Positions 48,946 to 57,936 of a stretch of 64,000 nucleotides of DNA are shown piece after piece. Source of the DNA: Streptomyces sp. S4.7 (GTDB lineage Bacteria; Actinomycetota; Actinomycetes; Streptomycetales; Streptomycetaceae); contig NZ_CP048397.1 of NCBI RefSeq assembly GCF_010384365.1, positions 2,232,001-2,296,000 of the forward strand, given 5' to 3'. The first letter of the stretch is position 1. Each line of letters begins with the position of its first letter. Below the pieces are notes generated by a model. The model saw only the letters and a program-made list of their open reading frames with translations, was not told the DNA's origin and did not search any database. The translations under genes were made by a program, and so were the position numbers.

Positions 48946-50090
48946 CAGCCCTCGCGGCAGATCAGCAGCAGCGCCCTGTCGTCGTTCACGTGCTTGGCCA
49001 CCGCCTCGATCAGGTGCCAGGCCGCTCCCTCGAAACCCGCCGCGACATAGCGGTCCGCCTCGCCCGAGAGGCGGTCAACGCCCTCGCTCAGATCGCGGCC
49101 CGACGCCTCGACGAGGCCGTCGGTGAACAGCATCAGCACGTCACCCGGCAGCAGGGACCCCTTCACCGGGTCGAACTCCGCGCGGTCGTAGACGCCGAGG
49201 AGCGGGCCCTCGCCCGCCATCTCCTCCCAGCGGCCGCTGCCGGCGTGGAGCTGGAGCGCGGGCAGATGGCCCGCCGAGAGCAGTTCGTACTCGCCGGACT
49301 CGAGGTCCAGGACGAGGTGGATGGAGGTCGCGAAGCCCTCGTCCCAGTCCTGGCGGAGCAGATAGCCGTTGGCGGCCGGCAGGAAGTCGTGGGGCGGGAG
49401 TGAGCCGAGCAGTCCGCCGAACGCGCCGGACAGCAGCAGTGCGCGGGAGCCGGCGTCCATGCCCTTGCCGGAGACGTCGGTGAGGACGACTTCGAGCGTG
49501 CGGCCCCCGTTGGTACGGGCCGCGACGACGAAGTCGCCGGAGAAGGACTGGCCGCCGGCCGGCCGCAGCGCCATCTCGCGGTGCCAGCCCTTCGGCAGCC
49601 GCGGCAGCGCGCTCTGGACCCGGATGCGTTCGCGCAGGTCGAAGAGCATCGTGCCGCCGCGCCGCCACGGCACCCCGACGCGGGCCCTGAACTGGGCTAT
49701 GAGGAGTCCGAAGAGCCCGCAGGCCGCCACGACGAGGACGGTGCCCGGCGTCACCGTGGCCGGCCCCTGGTCGTAGGGGCCGAGGACGAGCGATTCGACG
49801 ATCAGGGCGGTGGCGGCGACCGCGTACAGACTGAGCAGGCTGGAGGGCCGCAGCAGCAGTCCTCCGGCGACGATCGGCAGGACCAGCGCGGAGGGCGCGA
49901 ACCAGACGGGGATCGCCATGGTGGCGAAGGCGATCCCCGGGACGGTCAGCATCAGTCCGACGAGCGCGATCCAGTCCGAGCCGTCGCCCCGGAAGTAATC
50001 GACACCGGATTTGCGCACGGCGTTGCGGGCCCGGTGCAGCGACTTGCGCATCCGGGCCGTGTACGAATCCGCCTTCGCTCCACCGGTCAT
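48945..50090 (-). CDS. SpoIIE-type PP2C phosphatase with membrane domain
   Basis: The protein has 381 residues. Four or five hydrophobic segments occupy about residues 38-135. A cytoplasmic PPM/SpoIIE domain follows, with metal-binding Asp residues in SFSGDFVVAA, TDVSGKGMDAG and MLFTDGLVEA. LLSAGHLPAL is also typical. These phosphatases act on anti-anti-sigma factors. No anti-sigma partner is adjacent, so the target is unknown. An ATG 13 codons in is an alternative start. Confidence 0.9.
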   Translation of the reverse strand: MTGGAKADSYTARMRKSLHRARNAVRKSGVDYFRGDGSDWIALVGLMLTVPGIAFATMAIPVWFAPSALVLPIVAGGLLLRPSSLLSLYAVAATALIVESLVLGPYDQGPATVTPGTVLVVAACGLFGLLIAQFRARVGVPWRRGGTMLFDLRERIRVQSALPRLPKGWHREMALRPAGGQSFSGDFVVAARTNGGRTLEVVLTDVSGKGMDAGSRALLLSGAFGGLLGSLPPHDFLPAANGYLLRQDWDEGFATSIHLVLDLESGEYELLSAGHLPALQLHAGSGRWEEMAGEGPLLGVYDRAEFDPVKGSLLPGDVLMLFTDGLVEASGRDLSEGVDRLSGEADRYVAAGFEGAAWHLIEAVAKHVNDDRALLLICREG

Positions 50091-50198
50091 TGTGGTTGGA
50101 CCCTATCCATCAGCGGGCTCGCCGTGCAGGGGGACCCCTGTGACATTGCGTTCGATATCGGGTCGCCTCGACCGCCCGGTCCCTGGTACTGATGGCAT

Positions 50199-51467
50199 AT
50201 GACCACAGACTTGCGAGTACTCGAAGCCTCCGACTGGGACCGCTGGTTCGGGACGCTGGAGAGAGCCTTCGGCGGGGCGCTCGTCAGCTCCGCCGAGCAG
50301 CGCGAGATGTGGCGCTCCGTGACGGAGTGCGATCGCTCCATCGGGGCCTGGGACGGCGACGAGTGCGTGGGGACCGCGGGGGCCTACACCTTCGGGCTCT
50401 CGGTGCCCGGCGGTGGTGTCGTGTCCGCCGCGGGCGTCACGATGGTGAGCGTCGCGGCGACGCACCGGCGGCGCGGGATCCTCACCTCCATGATGCGGCG
50501 GCAGTTGGACGACGTCCGTCGGTGGGGCCAGTCGGTCGCGCTGCTGACCGCCTCGGAGCCGGAGATCTACGGAAGGTTCGGATACGGCGTCGGCGCACGG
50601 CAGTTGAGCGCCGAGATCGACACCTCGCGGGTCTCGATCAAGGTGCCCGCCGCCCCGGGCGACGGTGGTGACGGCGGTGACGGCGGGACACGGCTGCGCT
50701 ATGTCGCGCCCGACGACGCGCGGGAGGCGATCGAGTCGGTGTACGCGCGCCTGGTCGCGAGCCGCCCCGGAATGCTGGAGCGCCGGCCGGGCTGGGACCG
50801 GAAGCTGCTGATCGACCCGCCGGAGACGCGCGAGGGCGCGTCCGCGCTCCAGTGCGTGCTCGCGCGGCGCGGCGAGGGCGACGACGCCGAGACGGTGGGT
50901 TACGCGCTCTACCGCATCAAGCCCCTCTGGGATTCGGCTGGTCCGAAGGGCACGGTGGTGGTCGATCAGCTGGCGGGACTGGACCCCGTGACATACGCCA
51001 CCCTGTGGCGCTTCCTCGGCGAGATCGATCTGACGTCGACGGTGAGCGCGTCGAACCTGCCCGTGGACGATCCGATCCAGTTCCTGGTCTCCGACGTCCG
51101 CCGGGCCGGTATCGGGGTGCGGGACTCGCTCCACGTACGGCTGGTGGAGGTGGGCGCGGCGCTCGCGGCGCGGGCCTACCAGGCGCCGGTGGATGTGGTG
51201 TTCGAGGTGGACGACGCCTTCTGCCCCTGGAACGAGGGCCGTTGGCGGCTGACCGGTGACGAGAAGGGCGCGTCCTGCGAGCGGACGGCGGACGCGGCCG
51301 ATCTGTCGCTCTCCGTACGGGAGTTGGCCACGATGTATCTGGGCGACACCTCGCCGGCCGCGCTGGCGCGGGCGGGTCTCGTACGCGAACTGCGCCCCGG
51401 CGCGCTGACGGAGGCGTCGATCGCCTTCGCCTCGCCGGTGGCGCCGTGGCTGCCGCACGGCTTCTGA
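50199..51467 (+). CDS. Eis-like GNAT N-acetyltransferase
   Basis: The protein has 422 residues, the usual length of the Eis family. The first GNAT domain has the acetyl-CoA loop VAATHRRRGILTSMM and EIYGRFGYGVG. A second GNAT-like domain and a C-terminal sterol-carrier-like domain end in the terminal Phe (PWLPHGF); in Eis the C-terminal carboxylate joins the active site. Mycobacterial Eis acetylates amines of aminoglycosides and peptides. There is no clear ribosome-binding site. Confidence 0.9.
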   Translation: MTTDLRVLEASDWDRWFGTLERAFGGALVSSAEQREMWRSVTECDRSIGAWDGDECVGTAGAYTFGLSVPGGGVVSAAGVTMVSVAATHRRRGILTSMMRRQLDDVRRWGQSVALLTASEPEIYGRFGYGVGARQLSAEIDTSRVSIKVPAAPGDGGDGGDGGTRLRYVAPDDAREAIESVYARLVASRPGMLERRPGWDRKLLIDPPETREGASALQCVLARRGEGDDAETVGYALYRIKPLWDSAGPKGTVVVDQLAGLDPVTYATLWRFLGEIDLTSTVSASNLPVDDPIQFLVSDVRRAGIGVRDSLHVRLVEVGAALAARAYQAPVDVVFEVDDAFCPWNEGRWRLTGDEKGASCERTADAADLSLSVRELATMYLGDTSPAALARAGLVRELRPGALTEASIAFASPVAPWLPHGF

Positions 51468-51791
51468 GGTCCGGTGTCCGGTGTCCGGGGCCGGGTGCCT
51501 AAGCCAGGAGAGTTGACCGGGAGTGTCGACCGGGTTGCGCGGACCCTTGGCCGGGAGCGCCCGGCCAGCCGTCCCGGTCACAGCCCCAGGGCGTGTCCGA
51601 GAGTCCCGCCTGGCACGGCACCTCTCCCCCGGAGCCCCCGAGCGGGCACGGGAGGTGCCTCCTGCGTTGTCGGAGCCGACCGAGTACGGCCGGTCCATCC
51701 ACCACACCGCTCCTCCGCGCCTTGCGATGCACCGCGCCGGCCGCCGCGGGCCCCGCCCCTCGGGCGGACGACGCCAGTTCGAAGACAGGAC
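51468..51791. other. Gene-free gap between convergent genes
   Basis: It begins with short GTCCGGT direct repeats and contains a CCGCCC / GGGCGG hairpin at 51753-51767, which may be a terminator for the glycosylase gene. GGCACCTC / GAGGTGCC is a wider inverted repeat. No coding sequence is convincing. Confidence 0.4.
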
Positions 51792-52613
51792 CTAGGCCCG
51801 CTGGCAGCCCGGGCACCAGAAGAGGTTGCGGGCGACGAGTGGTGCCGTGCGGATCTCGCTGCCGCACAGGTGGCACGGCATCGTCGCGCGACGGTAGACG
51901 TACACCTCGCCACCGTGGTCGTCCACGCGCGGCGCGCGGCCCATCGCCTCGGGCAGGTGCTCGGGCCGTACGGTGTCGATGCGGTTGTGCCGTACGCCCT
52001 CGCGCATCAGCGCGACGAGGTCCGCCCAGATCGCGTCCCACTCGGCGCGGGTGAGGTCACGGCCCGCGCGGTAGGGGTCGATGCCGTGCCGGAAGAGGAC
52101 TTCGGCCCGGTAGACGTTGCCGACGCCCGCGATGATCTTCTGGTCCATGAGCAGGGCGGCGACGGTGGTGCGGGAGCGGGAGACCCGTGCCCACGCGCGC
52201 TCCGGGTCGTTGCCCGGCGCGTCGGGCGGGCGCAGCGGGTCGGGTCCGAGCCGGTCGTGTATCGCCTGCTTCTCCGGTTCGGTGATCAGCGCGCAGGTGG
52301 TGGGGCCGCGCAGCTCCATGTACGACGTGTCGCCCAGCAGGCGCAGCCGGACGGTGTCGGTGGGCGGCGGGGCGGGGGTGTCGCCGAGCGCGACCTTCCC
52401 AAACAGCCCGAGGTGGACATGGATCCAGCCGCTGTCGCCGAAGCCGACGAAGAGATGCTTCCCGTGGGCGCTCGCGCCGTCGGTCACCCGGCCGTCGAGG
52501 AGCGCGGCGCTCTCGGTGAACCGGCCCTGGGGGCTGGCGACGCGCACCGGTTCCGCGGCGAAACGGTGGTTGAGGTCCTGGGCGAGGCGGTGGATCGTAT
52601 GCCCCTCGGGCAC
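51792..52613 (-). CDS. Fpg/Nei family DNA glycosylase (Nei type)
   Basis: The protein has 273 residues from the GTG at 52613, with GAGGAG upstream. Starting there puts Pro-Glu (PEGHTIHRLA) next to the initiator, as the chemistry requires: the N-terminal Pro is the nucleophile and the Glu is catalytic. The helix-two-turn-helix (QKIIAGVGNVYRAEVLF) and the C-terminal zinc finger (CHLCG, CPGC) are intact. It removes oxidised pyrimidines and nicks the AP site. EGHTIH indicates the Nei branch rather than MutM. Confidence 0.93.
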   Translation of the reverse strand: MPEGHTIHRLAQDLNHRFAAEPVRVASPQGRFTESAALLDGRVTDGASAHGKHLFVGFGDSGWIHVHLGLFGKVALGDTPAPPPTDTVRLRLLGDTSYMELRGPTTCALITEPEKQAIHDRLGPDPLRPPDAPGNDPERAWARVSRSRTTVAALLMDQKIIAGVGNVYRAEVLFRHGIDPYRAGRDLTRAEWDAIWADLVALMREGVRHNRIDTVRPEHLPEAMGRAPRVDDHGGEVYVYRRATMPCHLCGSEIRTAPLVARNLFWCPGCQRA

Positions 52614-52645
52614 GGGTTCTCCTCGGTGCGTGGAGGGTGACATGG

Positions 52646-52677
52646 CGGTGCCGCCGGACCCGCGCCCGGCGGCACCG
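52646..52677 (-). terminator. Terminator after rpiB
   Basis: Perfect 12-bp arms CGGTGCCGCCGG / CCGGCGGCACCG with an 8-nt loop, 21 bp beyond the rpiB stop. Confidence 0.75.
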
Positions 52678-52698
52678 TTCGCTGTTTGCGGGCCGGGT

Positions 52699-53187
52699 TC
52701 AGTCCTGCTTCGGGTGGTGCGCAGGGATCGGCGGCACCTCGCCGGTCTTCTCGTACGTCGCGAGCATCTCGATGCGGCGCGCGTGGCGCTCCTCCCCCGT
52801 GTAGGCGGTGGCGAGGAAGATCTCCACGAACCTGGTCGACTCGTCCCGGGTGTGCATCCGGCCGCCGACGGAGATGACGTTCGCGTTGTTGTGCTCGCGG
52901 CTGAGCGCGGCGGTCTGCTCGTTCCACACGAGCGCGGCGCGCACGCCCTTCACCTTGTTCGCGGCCATCTGCTCGCCGTTGCCGGAGCCGCCGATCACGA
53001 TGCCGAGGGACTTGGGGTCGGCCGCTGTCCGCTCCGCGGCGCGGAGGCAGAACGGCGGATAGTCGTCCTGGGCGTCGTAGATGTGCGGGCCGCAGTCGAC
53101 GGGCTCGTGGCCATGGGCCGTGAGCCATTCGACGAGGTGGTTCTTGAGTTCGAAGCCGGCATGGTCGGAGCCGAGATACACGCGCAT
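52699..53187 (-). CDS. rpiB: Ribose-5-phosphate isomerase B
   Basis: The protein has 162 residues. It begins RVYLGSDHAGFELKNHL (phosphate site) and has GIVIGGSGNGEQMAANKVKG, with Gly-Ser-Gly-Asn-Gly in place of the Cys-containing GTGIG loop of E. coli RpiB; this serine form is usual in actinobacteria. It interconverts ribose-5-phosphate and ribulose-5-phosphate. Ribulose-5-phosphate is also the presumed substrate of the reductase at 1819-3321. Confidence 0.94.
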   Translation of the reverse strand: MRVYLGSDHAGFELKNHLVEWLTAHGHEPVDCGPHIYDAQDDYPPFCLRAAERTAADPKSLGIVIGGSGNGEQMAANKVKGVRAALVWNEQTAALSREHNNANVISVGGRMHTRDESTRFVEIFLATAYTGEERHARRIEMLATYEKTGEVPPIPAHHPKQD

Positions 53188-53256
53188 GGGCGAAGTGTGG
53201 CACGTCGGGGGCGGTGCGGAGCGCTCCGGGGTCGGGAGGCTCCCCCGGGGCAGGGC

Positions 53257-53850
53257 CTAGTTCTGGCGGCCGATGAGCTTCCAGGAGACGGGCAGCAGTC
53301 CCATCGCCAGCGCGGCCTTGAGCGCGTCGCCGATCAGGAACGGGGTGAGTCCGGCGGCCAGGGCCGCGCTCGGCGAAAAGTCGGCGGCGAAGGCGAGATA
53401 CGGCACGCCCACCGCGTAGATGATGAGGGAGCCGACGACCATTGTCCCGGCGGTGCGCGGGACGGAGCGGTCGCCGCCGCGCCGGGCGAGCGAGCCCACG
53501 ACCGTGGCGGCGAGCAGCATCCCGAGCACGTAACCGAAGGAGGCGCCGCCGGGGCCCGACGAGCCCTCGGAGAACCACGGCATGCCGGCCATGCCGACGA
53601 GGGTGTAGACGGCGAGCGCGAGGAAGCCGCGGCGGGCGCCGAGCGCGGTGCCGACGAGCAGCGCGGCGAAGGTCTGGCCGGTGACCGGGACCGGGGAGCC
53701 GGGGACCGGGACGGCGATCTGCGCGGCGATGCCGGTGAGTGCCGCGCCGCCGAGTACGAGCGCGGTGTCGACGGCGTACCGGTGCCGGGCGGCGGGGAGC
53801 AGATCGGCGAGGACCGCTCCGGATCGGGTGGTGGCGGCAGCAGTGCTCAT
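53257..53850 (-). CDS. bioY: Biotin transporter BioY
   Basis: The protein has 197 residues from the ATG at 53850, with CGGAG upstream. It has six hydrophobic segments and the BioY signature (PVPGSPVPVTGQTFAALLVG, GGASFGYVLGM). BioY is the substrate-binding S component of ECF biotin uptake. No BioM/BioN genes are adjacent, so it would use a shared energising module or act alone. Confidence 0.93.
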   Translation of the reverse strand: MSTAAATTRSGAVLADLLPAARHRYAVDTALVLGGAALTGIAAQIAVPVPGSPVPVTGQTFAALLVGTALGARRGFLALAVYTLVGMAGMPWFSEGSSGPGGASFGYVLGMLLAATVVGSLARRGGDRSVPRTAGTMVVGSLIIYAVGVPYLAFAADFSPSAALAAGLTPFLIGDALKAALAMGLLPVSWKLIGRQN

Positions 53851-54246
53851 CGGGACTCCGCGAGGTGAGGACAGACGTGTGGGCGGGGGAACAGGCTGAC
53901 GGTAGCCCACCCGCCCGTGCCCGGACACGGGCGACCGAGCACAAGACGGCGGCCCGGCTGATGGTGGACTTCCGACAACCGGGGCGCCCCATGCGGCCGA
54001 TGGGCGTGACGCTCGTCACGGAATTCGCTCAGGTGAGGATCGTGCGTCCCCGACGGGGATCGTTTCGTGTGGCGGAGTGGCCGCCGGTGGACTGTGACTT
54101 CCCACCAAAGGGCGGTTCTAGGCGGTCGGTGGGCTCCTCTTGCCCCCGGGTGAGCCGGATGTCCGTATAGAGGGACCGGGTTACGGGTAAGCGGTACGCG
54201 CGGCCAGACTGTGCCCCTCCCCCATCCGCTACCGAACAGGCACCCC
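53851..54246. other. Divergent promoter region of bioY and the permease
   Basis: About 400 bp between two divergent start codons. TATAGA near 54163 is a possible -10 for the permease, but spacing to a -35 is poor. I found no palindrome that I can assign to a known biotin or nitrogen regulator, and no gene. Confidence 0.4.
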
Positions 54247-55698
54247 ATGTCAGCGCCTCGGACCCCCGCCGACGCGCCCGCGACTCCCCCCGCCCCCGAA
54301 GCCTCCGGCACCTCCGGCGCTCCCCGTACGGACTCGGCGCTCACGCACGGGCTCAAGCAGCGCCATCTGTCGATGATCGCGCTCGGCGGTGTGATCGGCG
54401 CCGGGCTGTTCGTCGGGTCGGGCTCGGGCATCGCCGCCGCCGGTCCGTCGATCGTCGTCGCGTACGGCGTCTCCGGACTGCTCGTCATGCTCGTGATGCG
54501 CATGCTCGGTGAGATGTCGGCGGCCAACCCGGCGTCCGGTTCGTTCTCCGTCCACGCCGAACGGGCGATCGGCCCGTGGGCCGGCTTCACCGCCGGCTGG
54601 GCCTTCTGGGTCCTGCTCTGTGTGGCGGTGGGCCTTGAGGGGATCGGCGCGGCGCAGATCGTCTCCGGCTGGCTGCCCGGGACCCCGGAGTGGGCCTGGG
54701 TGGCGCTTTTCATGGCGGTGTTCCTGGGCACGAATCTCGCGGCCGTGAAGAACTTCGGTGAGTTCGAGTCCTGGTTCGCCTCGCTCAAGGTCGGCGCGAT
54801 CGCCCTGTTCCTGGTGCTCGGTGTGCTCGCGATCCTCGGTGTCCTGCCGGACACCGACGCGCCCGGCACCGCCAACCTGACCGGCGACGGCGGCTTCCTG
54901 CCGAACGGCTCCGAGGGCCTGGTGATCGGCCTGCTGGCCTCCGTCTTCGCGTACGGCGGTCTGGAGACGGTCACCATCGCGGCGGCCGAGTCGGAGGATC
55001 CGGTCCGGGGCGTCGCGAAGGCCGTACGGACGGCGATGTGGCGCATCGCGCTCTTCTACGTCGGTTCGATGGCGGTCATCGTCACGCTGGTGCCGTGGGA
55101 CGACCCGAAGATCGTCGAGAAGGGCTCCGGCCCGTACGTCGCGATGCTCGACCGCCTCGACATCCCCGGCGCGGGCCAGATCATGAACGTCGTCGTGCTG
55201 GTGGCGCTGCTGTCGGCGATGAACGCCAACATCTACGGCGCCTCCCGCATGGCCCGCTCACTGGTGGCTCGCGGTCAGGGCCCGAAGGTGCTGGGCAGGG
55301 TGACGTCCGGCGTCCCGCGCAACGCGGTGCTCGCCTCGTCGGTCTTCGGTTTCCTGTGCGTACTGCTCAGTTACTGGCGCCCCGACGACATCTTCGCCTG
55401 GCTGCTCAACATGACGGGCGCGGTGATCCTCGTCGTCTGGGCGTTCATCGCGGTCTCCCAACTGGTCCTGCGCCGCCGCACGGAGCGCGAGGCACCGGAA
55501 AAGCTGGTGGTGCGGATGTGGCTGTACCCGGCGCTGACGTGGGTCTCGCTGGCGGGGATGGCGACGATATTCGTCCTGATGCTCGGTCAGCCGGACACGC
55601 GTGACCAGTTGATGGCGACGGGGCTGCTGACGCTGGGCCTGGCGACGATCGGTGCCGTACGGCAGCGGCGTGCGCGCGGGGCTGGGCCGGCAGCCTGA
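54247..55698 (+). CDS. Amino acid permease (APC superfamily)
   Basis: The protein has 483 residues. After a 35-residue Pro/Ala/Thr-rich N-terminus come 12 membrane helices. The family signature HLSMIALGGVIGAGLFVGSG lines the substrate site. EMSAANPASGSFSVHAERAI and NANIYGASRMARSL also fit the GabP/AnsP/ProY branch. It imports an amino acid with protons. Substrate undetermined. The start chosen is the second in-frame ATG. Confidence 0.9.
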   Translation: MSAPRTPADAPATPPAPEASGTSGAPRTDSALTHGLKQRHLSMIALGGVIGAGLFVGSGSGIAAAGPSIVVAYGVSGLLVMLVMRMLGEMSAANPASGSFSVHAERAIGPWAGFTAGWAFWVLLCVAVGLEGIGAAQIVSGWLPGTPEWAWVALFMAVFLGTNLAAVKNFGEFESWFASLKVGAIALFLVLGVLAILGVLPDTDAPGTANLTGDGGFLPNGSEGLVIGLLASVFAYGGLETVTIAAAESEDPVRGVAKAVRTAMWRIALFYVGSMAVIVTLVPWDDPKIVEKGSGPYVAMLDRLDIPGAGQIMNVVVLVALLSAMNANIYGASRMARSLVARGQGPKVLGRVTSGVPRNAVLASSVFGFLCVLLSYWRPDDIFAWLLNMTGAVILVVWAFIAVSQLVLRRRTEREAPEKLVVRMWLYPALTWVSLAGMATIFVLMLGQPDTRDQLMATGLLTLGLATIGAVRQRRARGAGPAA

Positions 55699-55886
55699 AA
55701 TCCATGGCTCCGGCAGGGCCGCCGAGCGTGGAGCGATCACCCTACGAAACAGGACATACGGGCCAATGCGGCGATTGGTGAACGCGCGTCGGCCGAGCGC
55801 GGATCGGGGCGAGAGGGTTGCGGGCCCGTAGGGAGCGCCACCGGGGTCCGCACAGTCCCGACGACGCCCAAGGAGCACGCAAGACG

Positions 55887-55916
55887 ACGGCTCCGGCGTG
55901 GAAGCGCCGGAGCCGT
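55887..55916 (-). terminator. Terminator after the DUF397 gene
   Basis: Perfect 12-bp arms ACGGCTCCGGCG / CGCCGGAGCCGT with a TGGAAG loop, 19 bp beyond the DUF397 stop. It may also catch permease readthrough. Confidence 0.85.
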
Positions 55917-55934
55917 GTGGTGGCGACGGGGTGA

Positions 55935-56132
55935 TCAGCGAAGCGTCTGAACGAACGCCTGCCACGCATGGGCGGGGAAGGCGAGCGCCGGGCCGCCCGG
56001 AACCTTCGAGTCGCGGACGGGGACGACACCGGGGAAGCTGTCGGACACCTCGACGCAATCGCCGCCGTCCGAGTTGCTGTACGACGACTTACGCCAAGCG
56101 GCCTGGGTCAGGTCGGGTCGGACGGTTCGCAT
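55935..56132 (-). CDS. DUF397 small protein
   Basis: The protein has 65 residues with the DUF397 pattern WRKSSYSNSDGGDCVEVSD, VRDSK and AFPAHAWQAFV. Such proteins are encoded next to XRE/DUF5753 regulators in streptomycetes (the WhiJ-type arrangement) and are thought to act with them. Its start lies inside the upstream regulator gene by 25 nt, in another frame, which indicates coupled expression. Confidence 0.92.
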   Translation of the reverse strand: MRTVRPDLTQAAWRKSSYSNSDGGDCVEVSDSFPGVVPVRDSKVPGGPALAFPAHAWQAFVQTLR

Positions 56133-56956
56133 CGCGGGATCTCCTCGATCAGTCGCCTGATGAAATCTGCGGAGCTCTCGGGAGAGAGCGTCTTGTCTCG
56201 TAGCAGATCGTAGGACAAGCGCAGCGCTTCGACCTTCTCCGGTTCCTCGATCAACTCACCGGACTTCGAACTCTCCAGATAGGCCACGGACTTCCCGTTC
56301 GCGAGCCAGAGGACGGTCAGCGAGCCACCCAGCAGATCGTGCAACCCCGCCGAGAACGGCACCACTTGGATGGTGACGCCGGACCGCTGCCCCGCTTCGA
56401 GCAGCGCTTCCAACTGGTCCCTCCACACCTTCGGATCCGTTGCCGCGCGGCGGAACACGGCCTCGTCGAGCAACGCCCTGAAGTGAGGGGCGTCGTCGCC
56501 CTCCAGGATGTCCTGACGGCTCATCCGCGCCGTGACCTGCTCGGCCAGTTCCCCATCGTCCCGCGGACGACCCTTGGCCAGGATCTCCTCGGCGTACGCC
56601 TCCGTCTGGAGCAGGCCTGGGACGACGCTGCACACGTACTTGTACTGGACCGTCGCCTCCCGCTCCAGCCTCATGAACCGCTGGTACCGGTCCCCGAACG
56701 CGTCCTCCCTCGCCAGCACCCACAGCTGCGACAACTGTCTCTTCGTCCCGTACACCGCGTCCAGCGCAGCCACCACCTGCGGTGACCCCAGCCGCGCCCC
56801 CGTCTCCAGTTTGTGCAGATACGCGCGGTCGTACGTCGTCAACTCCTGCAACTCGGCGAGCGACTTGCCCGACTCCTCACGCAGGCGCGCGATCGTCTCG
56901 TACAACATGACCCGCGCCGATGCCTCCCGGCCCGCATCGGACCCGCCCTTCGCCAT
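56108..56956 (-). CDS. XRE-family regulator with DUF5753
   Basis: The protein has 282 residues from the ATG at 56956, with GGGGAG upstream. An N-terminal helix-turn-helix (about residues 15-70; LREESGKSLAELQELT, YLHKLETGARLG) is followed by the DUF5753 domain (YVCSVVPGLLQTEAYAE, LLEAGQRSGVTIQVVPFSAG). These are WhiJ-like regulators found in many copies in Streptomyces, each with a DUF397 partner. Its target is unknown, probably including its own promoter. Confidence 0.92.
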   Translation of the reverse strand: MAKGGSDAGREASARVMLYETIARLREESGKSLAELQELTTYDRAYLHKLETGARLGSPQVVAALDAVYGTKRQLSQLWVLAREDAFGDRYQRFMRLEREATVQYKYVCSVVPGLLQTEAYAEEILAKGRPRDDGELAEQVTARMSRQDILEGDDAPHFRALLDEAVFRRAATDPKVWRDQLEALLEAGQRSGVTIQVVPFSAGLHDLLGGSLTVLWLANGKSVAYLESSKSGELIEEPEKVEALRLSYDLLRDKTLSPESSADFIRRLIEEIPRCEPSDPT

Positions 56957-57129
56957 GCCAACTCCCCTGTGTCCTGCGGCGACAGGGCCGTGACAGCCCG
57001 TTGCGAGCGTAGCCAGCCACACGCCGAGGCGGAGCAGAGAGAGACGCGTTCATCACATAGAGCTACAGGGCTGTCTCACGCACGGCACGTTCAGCGACAG
57101 CAGCGACGCGCCCTCGTCCTGCCTTCGCC

Positions 57130-57684
57130 TCAGGCGGACGGCAGGCCCAGAGCACGCAGCGTGCCGGGCGCCACTTCGAGGCTTTCGAGTTCGTGAGCGA
57201 GGCGCAGCACCTGGTCGGCGACGGCGAGTTCGCGGGGCGTCTCGGGGACGGTGTCGCCGATACTCCGCAGAAACTCCGCGATCTCGCGCCAGGAGTAGAA
57301 GACCGTCGCTCCCGGCGGACCGGGCAACGGCTCCGGAAATCCTGGCAGCGCCGCAAGTGACTCCTCGTTACGGTCGCAGCGCTGCGCCGCCTCCCCCAGC
57401 GTCACCGTGTCGTCGTGGCGGACACTGACGGCGTGCAGCCCTGGGATGAGCCGGATGTCGCGGGCCACTCGGGCGACCGCGTCAAGGAACGACGGCGCCT
57501 CGATGTCGCAGGACAGCTCGCTCAGTTCGGCGGGGTCCGTGTGAACCGCGAACTGACTCGGGTCCTCAGGGCCGAGGACGTACGACACAGATCCGTCTGC
57601 GAAGGCGTCGCAGTGGTCGAAGGCGTTGGCCTGCTCAGCGGTCAGAGGCTGGTTGAGACGAAGGATGAAACTCCGCTCGGACAC
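57130..57684 (-). CDS. HTH (excisionase/MerR-like) protein, possible antitoxin
   Basis: The protein has 184 residues from the GTG at 57684, which has GAGGAG 8 nt upstream; a GTG three codons earlier falls inside that spacer. The N-terminal part (SERSFILRLNQPLTAEQ, DIEAPSFLDAVARVARDI) is alpha/beta. The C-terminal part (VTLGEAAQRCDRNEESL, YSWREIAEFL) looks like a small excisionase-type helix-turn-helix. It lies 14 nt after the HicA-like ORF, so an antitoxin/repressor role is the natural inference. I cannot name a family with certainty. Confidence 0.75.
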   Translation of the reverse strand: MSERSFILRLNQPLTAEQANAFDHCDAFADGSVSYVLGPEDPSQFAVHTDPAELSELSCDIEAPSFLDAVARVARDIRLIPGLHAVSVRHDDTVTLGEAAQRCDRNEESLAALPGFPEPLPGPPGATVFYSWREIAEFLRSIGDTVPETPRELAVADQVLRLAHELESLEVAPGTLRALGLPSA

Positions 57685-57698
57685 AGAAAGCACTCCTC

Positions 57699-57917
57699 TC
57701 AGTGCTGAGGGTCACGGACGAACCGGTCGATTCGCTTCGCCTCATTGCCGGGGTTCTTGGGCGCGCCGGGCACGGTGTGGGTATCTCCGCAGGTGCAGCA
57801 CACCACCCATCCTCACCGATGACCATTCTTGTCGGGCGTGATCTTGCAACCAGCCCTCTTCGCGCGTTCGAGGGCAGCCGCGATGTCCCCGGCTTGGTGT
57901 CGCCCTTTTGAAATCAT
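57699..57917 (-). pseudogene. HicA-like small ORF interrupted by in-frame TGA
   Basis: From the ATG at 57917 the frame encodes ISKGRHQAGDIAAALERA and ends GHR at a TGA (57815-57813). The same frame then continues for 37 codons (WVVCCTCGDTHTV, then APKNPGNEAKRIDRFV) to a TGA just before the next gene. The two halves together have the layout of actinobacterial small HicA-like proteins, in which GH(R/Q)W is continuous. Removing the six bases TGAGGA would restore GHRW. It could be a dead toxin gene, or TGA may be read through. TATTAT lies 6 nt before the ATG. Confidence 0.6.
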
Positions 57918-57923
57918 GCGCAG

Positions 57924-57929
57924 ATAATA
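57924..57929 (-). promoter_or_regulatory. Leaderless-type -10 of the HicA-like ORF
   Basis: TATTAT lies 6 nt before the ATG at 57917, with no ribosome-binding site between. It sits in the 19-bp gap after the histidine phosphatase gene. Confidence 0.35.
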
Positions 57930-57936
57930 CCCAGAG

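Noticed and set aside
51499..52041. Open frame covering the gap between the Eis-like gene and the glycosylase gene
   Set aside because: Arg-rich shadow composition, no ribosome-binding site, and it overlaps the glycosylase zinc-finger coding region.
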